Assembly: GCA_949357655.1 (NCBI GenBank)
Contig: CASHTG010000004.1
Span: 62,001 to 126,000, forward strand
Source: Parascedosporium putredinis
Taxonomy: Eukaryota; Ascomycota; Sordariomycetes; Microascales; Microascaceae
Reading direction: 5' to 3'
DNA length: 64,000 nucleotides
Part shown: positions 46,674-58,000 of the stretch, in pieces
Layout: each line of letters starts with the position of its first letter
Position numbering within the stretch: position 1 is the stretch's first letter
Notes under the pieces: model-generated
Database searches by the model: none
Told to the model about the DNA's origin: nothing
What the model saw: only the letters and a program-made list of their open reading frames with translations
Position numbers and translations under genes: made by a program

Positions 46674-48154
46674 ATGTCTCTCGAGGGCATGTCGCCAGCG
46701 ACGCCCTTTGCGGCGCCGCTTATGCCAAGGGCCACCTTGTCTCCAGAGACTCTTCGTACTATCACCATTCTTGAGAGAGTGAGCTCGGTGCCATCTCTTC
46801 TCGCATCTATCTTTGTCATGGTCACATTCCTTACTTCTCACGCGTTCCGGAAACCTATCAACCGCCTGGTGTTTTATGCATCTTTTGGTAACTTGATGAC
46901 GAATGTTGCAACCCTTATGTCGCGCTCTTTCGTAACAAACCCAAATGGCGCTGGTTGTCAGCTTCAGGCATTCCTCATTCAGATGTAGGTCCTCAAGGAG
47001 GTGTAGAGCGAGATTGGGGATTAGGCTAACCTGGAACGTGTTATAGGTTTATGCCCGCTGACTCGCTCTGGACGCTGGCCATGTCTATTAATGTTTACCT
47101 CACCTTCTACCGCAATGCGGATGCTCGCATATTGCGTAAGATGGAGATCCCTTATCTTTTGTTCAATTACGGTGTTCCATTTGTCCCTGCGTTTACCTAC
47201 ATCTTTGTGAAAGATAAGGAGGGTCACCGAGTGTACGGAAATGCAACTCTATGGTGCTGGGTGACACCCGAGTGGCAGACTTGGAGAATTGCCACATTTT
47301 ATGGCCCAGTCTGGTGAGTAACAAAACCTCCGCATGTCTATCACCTTAATTTTGCTGCGCAACAATACTGATGGCGTCGGCTAGGCTTGTCATCCTATCA
47401 ACTATGTTGATCTACCTACGCGCCGGTCGAACAATCTACAACAAGAGGAAGCAGCTGCATAACATCACCCCCATAGAAACCGAGAGCGACGCCTACACGA
47501 CGGCAAAGACGACTGAAGTTTGTGTTACAACCGAAGTTGTTGACCACACCGGAGGTGTGGTAGCGCCATCTGCCGTCGCCGACCGTCACCGCCGAGGCTC
47601 TAGTGTAGCAACATCGTCTAACCCACAGCAATCTCAGGGTATGGCTGCTTACTCTGTAATGATTTCGGCCGACATTGAGAACCAGCCCCACAATGAAGGC
47701 ATGGTTATTCAGGCTGGCGCAACTACGGCTGTAAAGAATGGTATCACCGCGCAACAGCGGAGGAAGAATCTCGAGGCTCATAATGCTGCTTGGTCATACA
47801 CCAAGTGTGCCATTCTCTTCTTTACGGCAATTCTCATCACCTGGATTCCTTCAAGCGCTAATCGAGCCTACTCGGTCATCAACGGCGGCCGGTCAATCCT
47901 TGGACTGGAATATGCCGCAGCCTTTGTGCTTCCTCTTCAGGGACTGTGGAACTGCATTATCTACATTACTACCTCGATGACAGGATGCAAGACGTACTTC
48001 CGAGAACTTGGGCTCTTGCCTCCCCAAAGCAAAGGAGAGCATCGCTCTTCGACCGGAATTCTCTCGTCGAGAAAACGCGAAACGTTATGAAACCGAGAGC
48101 ATGACGGAGCTGCAAATGAGCCGACCTGCGTCTGACGATGACCTGCGGCACTAG
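46674..48154 (+). CDS. Class V cAMP-receptor-like GPCR (Dicty_CAR family)
   Basis: This is a seven-helix receptor related to the slime-mould cAMP receptors and to the fungal GprH-type group, probably sensing a nutrient or other extracellular cue at the plasma membrane and acting through G protein/cAMP signalling. Exons are 46674..46984, 47047..47313 and 47385..48154. Helices are visible at LLASIFVMVTFLTSHAF, NRLVFYASFGNLMTNVATLM, QMFMPADSLWTLAMSINVYL, YLLFNYGVPFVPAFTYIFV, FYGPVWLVILSTMLIYLRAG, CAILFFTAILITWIPSSANR and AAAFVLPLQGLWNCIIYITT. The third intracellular loop is long (roughly 130 residues, Thr/Ser/Gln-rich). A frame break near 48035 replaces the literal end with a Ser/Asp-rich tail (ESMTELQMSRPASDDDLRH) stopping at 48152-48154. 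About 450 residues. No ligand can be inferred. Confidence 0.88.
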
Positions 48155-51150
48155 GAAAGAGGAGCTAGAGCTGGGGTCGTGGGTGGGCTATTGACAGAGC
48201 GCCCCGAACTGCAAACCAAAAAGAAAAAAAAAAGAAGAAAAAAGATAAACCATGAGGCGATTCACGCCGAATTCTACGCACTATTGCACGCGTAGATTTT
48301 CTACGATCTGCACAATGAGCATGGGCCTTTCCATTCCTCCCCCGTCTTCCCGGGATTTGTCGTCTGGCTGGGGAGTTCAAGGGGCCATTGCCATGACCAG
48401 GAGCTTTTTTCTGTTTTTTATGCGTTGTTACGATATTGGGCAATGACCAATGTCTCGGCATGTTTAGTCGAGCTGTGTGAAGGGTGGCATTGTCTCCTTT
48501 TGTCTCTATGTATATACCACCAACTCGATTATACCCGGCCTACCCACGTGTAGGCCACACTTTCCACAGTAATATACCAACTTGCTACATTGTTGCTAAG
48601 TCTAGGGCTTCGACCTTGTGACTGGTGGGCGTAAAGAGGAGAACACACATTGCACGGACCCTCGACGATCTCTCAACCTCTGCCCGAGGCAGGCTTCGAA
48701 ACACTCAGCGCACACCGCCAAGCCTTTAACACCGTTCGAGCTTGTTCGTCTTTGATCCCCTGTGCTGTCTGTCGCCTACGGAAGCATAAAGCCAAGAATC
48801 ATCCGGCGATTGTTTCCCAATACAGAAAGGGGGGATCTGGCTTTTCGGCAGAAGAGGGCTCGCGAGAGAAATCTGATCCGCAGTTTCGGGGCCCCACGGA
48901 GGTATGTGATTCCTGATGATAGGATTACGGGATTACAGAAGCGAGCACCGCGGGTCTCGCGTGGCTTACGGCGGGCCATTCATGGCCTTCTTGAGGGAAT
49001 GACCCATCTTGCCGTCCATTGAAGGTGGATGCCTGTCTAATTTCACACTCAGCTCAGCCCCATCCACGACTTAGTGTGTTTACCAAGACGAGAGACGATT
49101 AGGAGGGTGATTCTTTACACCTTTTCGCTATTCCTGAGAAGGGAGGGATTCTGGGGTGTCGCATCGCCAAGGAGCATGGAGAGATTCAAGGTCAACTTTG
49201 GTGGGGAAAGGGGGCGTTGCATCGGTCACTTCGTGGCATCGATCACTTTGTGGAATGGGCAGAATGGGAAACTGCGCTCCAAAGCCCGCTTTTTGTCTGC
49301 TTCTCTTTGCTCTCTGAACGATTGGCGTAGATCTTTGTCGCCCGTCGCTTCTTAACCTAACAAAAATATTTTTGTTTTATAATAAAAAACCCCTTCAATT
49401 GCTACACTACGGTGACCGGTTTGTATCCTCTCACGCAACCATTTCCCTTCTTCTTCTTTGACCTTGATCCCTGATCAAGTGGGCTTGGCAATAGGTACCT
49501 TATACTCTATGTGGACCTACCGTCTGGCGATTAGCATTGTCAGTCATTGTCAATAAGAGGCTTGGTCAGGAACGAGGTGCACATTGTTACTAGCAAAGGG
49601 AAAGAACAAAGCTCGTCATTTGGCTCTCCAGTTTTCATTCCACATTCCACATTCCTCATTCCATGGATCGTACCTCGCCCCCCTTGATCCTCCACTCTCG
49701 AAAGGCAGAGTTTAAAAATTTCTTTCTTTTCTGTTTATTTTTCTTGAAAGACCCATGGCGAGAGGGGAGGGGTGAAGGGGGCTTCTTGGAGATCGTCGCG
49801 CGCGTAAGTGTTTCTTGATAATCGATCATCTTGCTCATGTCATCTCCCTCCGCCGATACCCCGCCCTCCAAAGGTCTCTTAGTTTCAAACGTCAACATTG
49901 ACGAGAGAAAACCCGACTCCTACTGACGACCACAGCACAAACACATGCCCACGTTTCTGACACGACCTAACGCGGGAAGAAACGGGAACAGTGCGCGGAC
50001 AGGGGGTCCCAAAGGGTGAGCTTGAACGACGGCTTGAGGAATGGGAAAAGTAATCTAATAAGGCGAAGAGCAAGAGAAAAAGGAAATAGGCAATCGATCC
50101 TCAACGGATTCCCTCCAGCGGCCCGCGACATTCCCATGTCCTCCAGCCTGAAGGAGAAAGGCCGGGAGTTGAAAAGAGGGGCATGCAAGGCCACGCTTCC
50201 AAGCACATCCTCCAATTTTCGTTGTGCGGGCGTCAAAAATCACCCCATCCCCGGAGCAGGTCACGACCATCAGCCGGATGGTGGGGTTGATGCTCGTCGT
50301 CTTCCAAGCGCCTCGAACTCGTCTCCGAAGCCACCGACATTCCAATGGAGAATGAATCCCCTTGTTCACTCAGAATATCTTGTTGACAGCTCCAATGAAG
50401 AGAAGTGGGGTGGCTGGTTCCGGTTTGTGCGGTCACATCGGTGATTTTTTCTTTCTTTTCTTCGTCCACTTGCGGAAGGGGTGGGTGGCACCGCAGCAGA
50501 ACCCCTGGAGGGCAAGGGAAGGGAGAAAAAAGCAAAAGGAAGTCGGCGGACACTAGCCTTCGGCCGGGGGTTTTTCGATTCTGTTTCCATCTGGTCTTGC
50601 GCCCGGAGATATCCCTTGCTTTTTCTCCTTGCCTCTCCACCAAAGCGCCACGCATTCTGACCTCAATTGCTTAGTCAAAAATTTACCACACCAACTCAAT
50701 ATCCTGGAGTTCGTGTAAGTCGTGCCACCTCAATTCAATTCTATCTGCCTCCCTGCTTGGCATCTAAATAAACAGAGTTTTTAGGGCCAGTCTCGGGCCT
50801 ATGATTTGCTATTACCCATTCCCAATCAGTGTTACCCGACTGGTGCTAGAGTTTCCGAATTCATAGAGGGAGTCTGCCAAAAGAAGAAAGCACGGCACAC
50901 CTCGCCCCCAACCCGTTGTCGTGCTGCGACGGCGGACAAAACAGTTTCCTCCCTTTAGTGGATTGGTCATTTGGTGGGCCGTGAGGTGAAAGAGAAGGGA
51001 GGACAAGAAAGGTATCCCCATCAGAAAAGGCAGTCATGAGAAGGCCCGTGAGTTTGCGATGCGCGGGAGGACCTCTTTGACGGAACCAGCCCTTCCCAGG
51101 TTTTTCCACTCCTCGGTTGGCTGGAGTGCAAGAAGGGGGAGGGGTGGGGG

Positions 51151-51175
51151 TGTGCGTGTGCGTGTGCGTGTGTGT
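51151..51175. repeat. GT/GC microsatellite
   Basis: Alternating TGTGCG units ending in TGTG, giving VCVCVC-type codons in overlapping frames. A similar GT/GC tract lies at 52117-52142. Confidence 0.85.
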
Positions 51176-51340
51176 AGAGGGAGCGAGCTGGTGCAGTTCA
51201 TCCAACCAACCGTCGCCACCAGCGCTCGGTCCCCGGCCGCAGGAATCGGCGGGCATATTATTGGTGTCGGAATTGCGCACTCCTCCACACATACACACAG
51301 GGCCAAGAGACGCGATGCTTCCGAAAAGACCACGAGAGGG

Positions 51341-51384
51341 GAACAAGAAAAGAAAAAAAAAGAAAAAAAAAGAAAAAAAGTAAA
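51341..51384. repeat. A-rich (A8-9G) tract
   Basis: Runs of A separated by single G in about 44 bases. Open frames through it encode poly-Lys/Glu and are artefacts. Confidence 0.85.
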
Positions 51385-51936
51385 CCCTACCCCTTTCCGC
51401 TCATGCTCCTCTAATCCACAAGTATGGATCGTAGCACTGTCAATCTCGAATCCTCCCATGCCAAGCTCATGTCAATGCCCTGGCAGCTTTCGCATGGGCC
51501 TTACATCAATGGAACCATGATCAAAGGGGTGGTGATCTTGACGTTGGTTGACGTCGACCTATCGTGCGTGGATCAGCGACGAGAGAGACGGCAGAGAGAG
51601 GGGAGGGCGCAGAAATGATTGAATTAGCAGCACCCCCAAGAAACTGGTGGCGAACCCTCCAGGCTTTGATCGCTGGTACGCCAAAGCCAAGGGATTCAAC
51701 TATCGTGATCTACGCTTGACCCAAGGAACCGCACATCCACCGATCTTTGCAAAAATCCCCTAATGCCTGTCCCCTCACCCTGGACGTCACCCTTGGCGGA
51801 TCGAATTACCCCCAGCCTTTCTTCATGCGTAACATTGCCTTTCTTCTCACAGCAAAGAGCACAATGCATCACTTACACAATGCCCACACCGAACCCTAGG
51901 CCTGGGCTTCCGGCCGCTGTCTCGGACCTTTTAAAC

Positions 51937-52031
51937 GAAAAAAAAAAATTGAAAAAAGAAAAAAACTACACAAACCTCAGTAAAATCTTTCATTAAATAT
52001 AAGATTAAAGGAAAAAAAAAGAAAAAAACAA
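51937..52031. repeat. A-rich low-complexity tract
   Basis: Several A-runs (A9-A10) broken by short AT-rich sequence. No poly(A)-anchored element could be recognised around it. Confidence 0.8.
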
Positions 52032-53012
52032 AACTCCTTGCCTCGAATCCCACAAACTCCTTTCCAAGAATTAACAAGGCACATCACCTAGGTGAAGAAG
52101 CCTGCCTTGCCAGCTCGGTGTGCGCGCGTGTGTGTGTCTGTGTTGGGAGGGACCGCCGCCTCCGTCCTCTTCCCCGGATGTTGATGCGTGTAAGCAAGAT
52201 GCCCCGCTCCACCGTCCGCCGAAAAGGGAAACCTCGCCCGGTGAGTGCCCGGGGTTCGCTTATCGCCCCCTTGATTTTTTTCTTTGGGTCATTGGCACGT
52301 CTTGGCTCCCATTGATGTAAGATGAGGCCGGTGCGCCGGTTCTTACAACTTTCCTTCTGAGTGACATTGATGATGTGGCACGAAAGGTGGATGATCACCT
52401 GGTCTTCCGGCGCACGGCTCGATATCTCAAGGAAAGAGTATTCGGGCTATTACGGGAGAGTGAGGTGAACATGGTGGGGAAGGGCCGTCGATGATATTTT
52501 GTTTTGGCTGCATCATCCCCGGTAATACTCTTATGAGTTGGCCCGCCTGAATAGTTCTCCTTCTTGCTCTTTGCAACTTGCGCCAAGGGCTGCTACATCA
52601 TCGTCGCAGCACATGGTCCTGGGGAGAATCCTTGTACGAGGGGCTGCTGTCAGATTGACGGAGCCCTTCCTTATTTATGGCGACTGAAGAAGCCATTGAC
52701 TGTCCTAGGGTGTTGAAAAGAAACCGTCGCTGTTCTGGGAGTATCAGTCATAGGTAAGTACATCAATCTGCTTACGATTGCTATCCTGAGGCAGGAACAA
52801 GCTCTTCTTCACCACATATCCAATAGAGAAAGAGATATCGACTATGTTTGTATGAAGGACATAGGGAAAAACGCTAATCAGAAGAGGGGGACATCAGATA
52901 TCCGACTGAACCGTATTAAACAACCAGATCAAACGACCACCAAGAGCCTCCCCTGGGGTATCTCGCAAACTGAAATCAACATTAGGTTAGCACCTGCATC
53001 TCGGCTCCATAT

Positions 53013-55039
53013 TCATGCTTCCTTCACAGCTTCGATCAAGTTATACTCCCAATACGTCCCGAGCTGAGCACACTCCTCTACACAGGCAGGATCTTCCCAC
53101 CACCATTTCTCTGCCCCGATAAATGCTCCCCACACCTCCTTCCAAAGCATCCGCCCGACGACGGCCCGAAGTTCTGCCTTGAGGTCCTTATCACTCGCAG
53201 TAGACTCATGGAGACCCTTCTGTTTCTGACGATTCTCGGGGGATCGCAAGAAACTTGGCTGTGGTGATCGTGCTGCCCTCCCCACGAAGCGAGCAGTCCG
53301 CCAACCATATGGGGAACAGCTTCGACGGGTTTACGCAACGGAAATTCCTCTCCAGGTTAAGCAGGAGATGATCCTCTAGCCAGCCCCTCATCCGAGGTCC
53401 GAGGGAGGAAGCCACCGGCATTGGATCGATCAAGGTAATGTGGAACGTTCCTCCACGAACTAAGCACCGGCGAATGCTTTGCAAGATTGTAGGTATATCG
53501 TGCGAGGAAATCTGACTTGGTAGCGCCAAGGAATAGACGGCTCCAAAGAGCTGAGGCGCAACAGGAAAATTGGACACGGAAACGGTTGGCACCTGTAGAG
53601 GATGGACGTTGGGAAATAGCTTATATGACAAGGGCGATGAAGACATATGGTAAAGTTGCCTTGACCGGTGAGTCGCCGCGAGGTATGTGGCAACCGCTAC
53701 TCAAAGTTAGCAAGCCGCAATTTGGTACAGAGCGTCGGCGTCGTCTACTCCCCATGACTTACCCTCTGATTCGTAAAGTGCCAACACCTTTTGCACCCTT
53801 TCGAGGGGGACTCGCAAGGTACTTGGGCGGGACGTGTCTACGGTAGGATCCATGTTGTGGAGCGCGGAGAGCATCCATCTCTTCTTCTCCATCTCAACTT
53901 CTTTATATAAGGAAACATCCTTAGAACCCCCAGACTTCACGAAGCCGTTGCAGGATGATCGTGGGGTCTGCGGCTGCCATCATCTCAATCTCCCGACCCA
54001 TTCCGTGCAGATCGAGGGCCATAGAGTTGTCATCTCCAATATCGTTGTGGAAATCGAGCCGTCTTAAGCCCTTGGAAGTGGTTGACATGGAATCGGGAGG
54101 GTTGTAGTTCCAGGCTTCAGGAGCTCTCCAGGCATCTGCATTGTTGGGCTTGGAGGGGAAATCCAGGATGGAGACAAAGGCTGTATAGGGGTCGGAACAA
54201 GAAGACTGATTGGCGAGTCTGGGCTCTCGGAGGAGAACGTCCTGGTTGCGCCGTCAATACAAGAAGTGGGTCTAAAGAGTTCATTCACAAGGACTTACAT
54301 GGCCCTAGGTGATAACGGTGGGCTGGTCGCGTCGTCTTTTACACCATCTGAAGAGATCGAGATTTCTGATATCATTCTCGTCATGTCCGTCTCTGGCGTC
54401 CTTGGACTTACAGTTACCTCTGTGCTAACAGTGATAAAGGAAGCAGGACCCAGTGTTTGAACCACGGACGAGTGGCTAGATTTCACAGATTCCGCGATTG
54501 AGGGGCTGAAACCGACGCCGTCGTCATGGCCGTCTGGTTTGTCCATTTCGATGTGCTTGAATCTGCGGTGTCTTATTTCAGTGAGCTGCGGTAGTTTTCC
54601 TGGCCATCTTGAGACATACCTCCAGAAGAGTAAGGGTAAAAGGACCCTTCATTCTCAAGCAGGGGATCAGGGCGAGTGAATCCAATTTCGCTCGACTGGT
54701 TTGAGGAGGGCCTTAGGGTGAACAGGCTCGGGGCTGTATCAAGGTTCCATTGAAGGGGAAGAGGAGTGCGGGATCCCTGGTTGCTAATCGCTGTCTTGGT
54801 GGAATACGACGTGGATGGCGGCTTTGTTTGTGATGGAGTTGGTGTATTCTTGAGCTTTCGTGACCCGAAAAGCTGAACGACTTCTCCCCGGACGATGTCG
54901 AACCTCTAGTTGACGATGAGGAGTGGGAACCTCCTTCTGTTTTCTCCTTGGCCCTCTGTTTCTCCCTCACAACCTCCTTCTTCGCTCGATGCTCACCCAC
55001 AAGTTGCCTGTCAGGATCTGTCCATATCACGTCGAACAT
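53013..55039 (-). CDS. Methyltransferase-like protein of a fungal family
   Basis: This resembles fungal proteins with a C-terminal class I SAM methyltransferase-like fold; the substrate is unknown. On the minus strand it starts MFDVIWTDPDRQLVGEHRAK, followed by a Ser/Thr-rich disordered region. Introns are read at 54563..54619 (GTATGT...CGCAG), 54272..54298 (GTAAGT...TTTAG, unusually short) and 53697..53762 (GTAAGT...GAGTAG). A helical linker follows (MALDLHGMGREIEMMAAADP, VEMEKKRWMLSALHNMDPTV). The C-terminal domain includes SIRRCLVRGGTFHITLIDPM and RMRGWLEDHLLLNLERNFRC. The end lies one frame over (GRMLWKEVWGAFIGAEKWWW, then stop at 53013). I see no classic GxGxG SAM motif, so activity is uncertain. 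Frame breaks occur near 54540, 54070 and 53240. About 560-600 residues. Confidence 0.72.
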
Positions 55040-58000
55040 GGTGGTGGAATTTTCCCTGGGGCGCCAACTGTCTTTCAGAACTTAAATGCTCAACGTTAGG
55101 TTCCTAGGGCCCTTGGGGACTGGTGTTTGCGAGACTGTGGCTTTGGTGTCCTTGGCTGTATTCTGAGCTGGGTTGTACTTTCTATTTTCGTCCTTCCTTT
55201 TTCTTTGCTAGGTCGTAAGGCTAGCGAAGATGTAGACGAGGCAGGTTAGGAGGTGAAGGAAAGCCCGTCCCACAGTCAAACACGAGTTCTTAATTCTCCA
55301 GGCTACGAGACGAGATATAGCGGCCCGAGATGCCTGACAACCGTAGGGTCACTCGAGTATCAAAAAGCCAGCAATGACGAACACAACTGATATAGTCCCG
55401 CGAAGGTCTCGCGGCAAGGGGCGACCCGGGTCTTAGGCTCTTGTAACCAGATTACTGGGATTGCCTAGGTTTGTACTAACCGACGTCGTCGAGGGACCAA
55501 CGTTGACAGAGTGCGGTGAGAAATCGAAAGGCGGCCGGGGAGCGCAGATTCAAAGACGAGAAGGAGCTGCGTGAGAATTCTGGTATTAATACAACCAGAA
55601 CAAGGAAGAGCGTGTGACGCGAAATTCCCAAACGCTCCACCAACAATATTCGGTAAGGCACGACCGAGTGTGGCGATCTTGGTGGAAGGCAAGAGACTAA
55701 AGCAGCTTGAAAGAAAGAACCAAAGAAAGAAAGGGGAATGCAGCCAGAGATGCAAGGGCGTCCGAGGGATAGGAGATCGTGGCCGGACCTTCCCGGGCTG
55801 ATCAATAACGCAGGTTTGTCAAATGACGTGGGCCTTAACTACCCTACTGGGCTGGTTGCGTAGGCTCTATCAAGAAGAGAAAAGGAAAGGAGAGCAATTG
55901 ATGGAGTGATGTTTGAAACAAGAAGGGAGGAATTCAGCCAGTGGTTCCTCACACCGGTAGTTCTCTCATAAGGTCGCAGGGTTCCCTCTCGACGGAATCG
56001 GATGGCGCACTTGGGATACGGCTCCTTGGGAGCAGCGAAGGGTTCGCGGACGTTCTCAGTGATGCGGGAGATTGTCAATTGGTTCACGGTCCCCTTTCTC
56101 AGCTCTTGGTCCGTTCCATGCGGAGGATGGAGCAAGTGTGGGAGATTTGGGGGATCGGTGGAAGAAGGTGTAAAAGCAACACAAGAGACTATTGACACAC
56201 CAAGCCGCTGCCTTTCACCTTTCAGGGCGTTGTCATGTGTGGGACGAATGCAAGGACCGTGCATCACTGGCAGACAGGATAGTCGTACGGATCCGTTGCC
56301 ATGGTCCAGCTTGTCACTAGTCCGTCTCCCTGCAAGGAGGGATTCCCTTGCTACAGTTCTTATCCGCTTCCATATTAGGGTACCGTGATTATTTCTATTG
56401 CTTCCTCGGGGCTTTCATATCAAAGGGGACTAGAGACGAGGTGAAGCGGTTGACCGTTGCTACGTGGGAGACCGCGTCGGTCATGCCCAAGCCGCGGTTT
56501 TCCTCCCCTTTAACTTTCAGCTGAGGAAAGCGCGGGCAGCCCGAAGAATGACATGCTTGATCCTTTCGTGGATGTTTCAGGGATGTTCAGCATCAGTACA
56601 AAGATTTGACGTGAAGCATACATTTTTTCGGATTCTGCATAATATTGAACGTGAGACGCCAGCGTTACGTGGGGAAAAAAGGCGGCTCATGGGTTTCCTA
56701 GATCAGGTTCAAACAGGCGGCCGTTCAGACCCAGCCACTTAGAAGGGGCGTGGCCGCCTTTCGAAGCGGAATTGATCCCTAACCAGATTCGAACGTCACC
56801 TGCGCGAACTGGTCAATCCGCTCAACTGAGGGCAATGGTTTCCCATCCCTCCACCCCCACCCTGCTCCGATTTGGGAGAGCGGAATTTTTGATCAGTGGT
56901 ATAGTTGAAACCACAGTCCTAAACCGAGCTAGTGTTACCTGGGCTTTGAGACATCGACATCCAGCTAGCCCAAGCGTTAGATTCTTTTCTCTGTCCTGGC
57001 AGAGCGGTTTCTCCCCTACCCCCAAACACCAGGTGGTGGTTCCGCTTGATTAGGCAGCTCGTGAGACAGCTTTCTGATAGGAGGCGTTTTTGGCTTTGAT
57101 GGGGATGCTTGCCAAGTGGGCGGTTAGGCTTCTGCGAAGCTTATGGAGTGGATGGCGCCTACAAGCCATACCAAGCCCCTTTGACCATCCTCGTTCTCTG
57201 TCACAGGCTTGTGGCTCGCTGGTATTCAGGGATGGATGTGCCTCATTGAAGGAAACCGAAGAGCGTTGGCTAATTGCATTGCTACAGCTTTGTACACTAC
57301 GATAAACAGGCGAGCTGGAAAGCAATTGTGAAGTGGGTGACCTCCATCATCTCAAAATTTCTAGTGGTCAGGTACACTGCGAGCCTCTCTCGCTTGTCCG
57401 GGTTGCGCACTCACTACGTGGAAAAATTTTTATTTTCCATATTACCACTGTTACGGACTTTTCCGTTCAAAAAGATCTGAGAGTGGCTGAGATTCGATAT
57501 CGCTTTGACCGTCATTTCGCCCTGTCGGAGCTGAGACCGAGGGGAAAAAAAGGTGAGCTTCAAAGACAAGGGGGCCTTGCGTCGTGAGCAAGGGTGGACG
57601 AGCATCAAGCCAAGTGAAGCTAGGCTATTTCTGAACACATGAGTAGATGCTTCCCCGCGCGCATTCGCATTCGCCGGTTTCCTCCTGGCAGAACTTCAAG
57701 CCCTGGCTCGTGTTCAGGTGACGAAGGTTTAGAAAGGCGGCTGGCTTAACAGCCAAAAGGCCTGTGGCTTGCTGGACGTTGCCCAGAGGGTGGAAGGTTG
57801 AACGTCTCTTCAACGTTGTGACAGGGATTAGTTCCATGACACTGGATCTCGAAAGAGTTTTGATCAAGATTTGGCAGAGCCTTCCGCATGGCGATAATGT
57901 TGCCTTGCAGGGTTTCATTGGTTTCGATCCTCGATTGTGGATCAATCAACGAATCCAGTGTTGAATTGTCTACCTAAATGTTTGAAAGAAAGCAGCATCC

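Larger units (their letters stand above)
48155..53012. other. 4.9-kb gene-poor block after the GPCR gene
   Basis: No supported gene. ORFs up to 161 codons (for example minus-strand 50861..51346 and 51034..51459) overlap each other on both strands and encode low-complexity Ser/Pro/Arg or poly-Lys sequence derived from A-rich and GT repeats. The sequence alternates A-rich tracts, GT microsatellites and C/T-rich stretches. It separates the 3' ends of the GPCR (+) and the methyltransferase-like gene (-), so two long 3' regions or an undetected non-coding transcript are possible. Confidence 0.4.

Noticed and set aside
51034..51520. Overlapping ORFs of 141-161 codons on both strands
   Set aside because: They are read through GT and A-rich repeats (THTHTHT, KKKKEKK) and show no conserved feature.
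8906..52142. CRISPR or other ordered repeat array
   Set aside because: Only simple microsatellites are present; there are no spaced identical repeats, and the sequence is eukaryotic.
757..55039. Programmed ribosomal frameshifting in many genes
   Set aside because: No shared slippery heptamer or downstream structure; breaks fall in ordinary homopolymers, in both directions, and in genes such as calmodulin where frameshifting is unknown.
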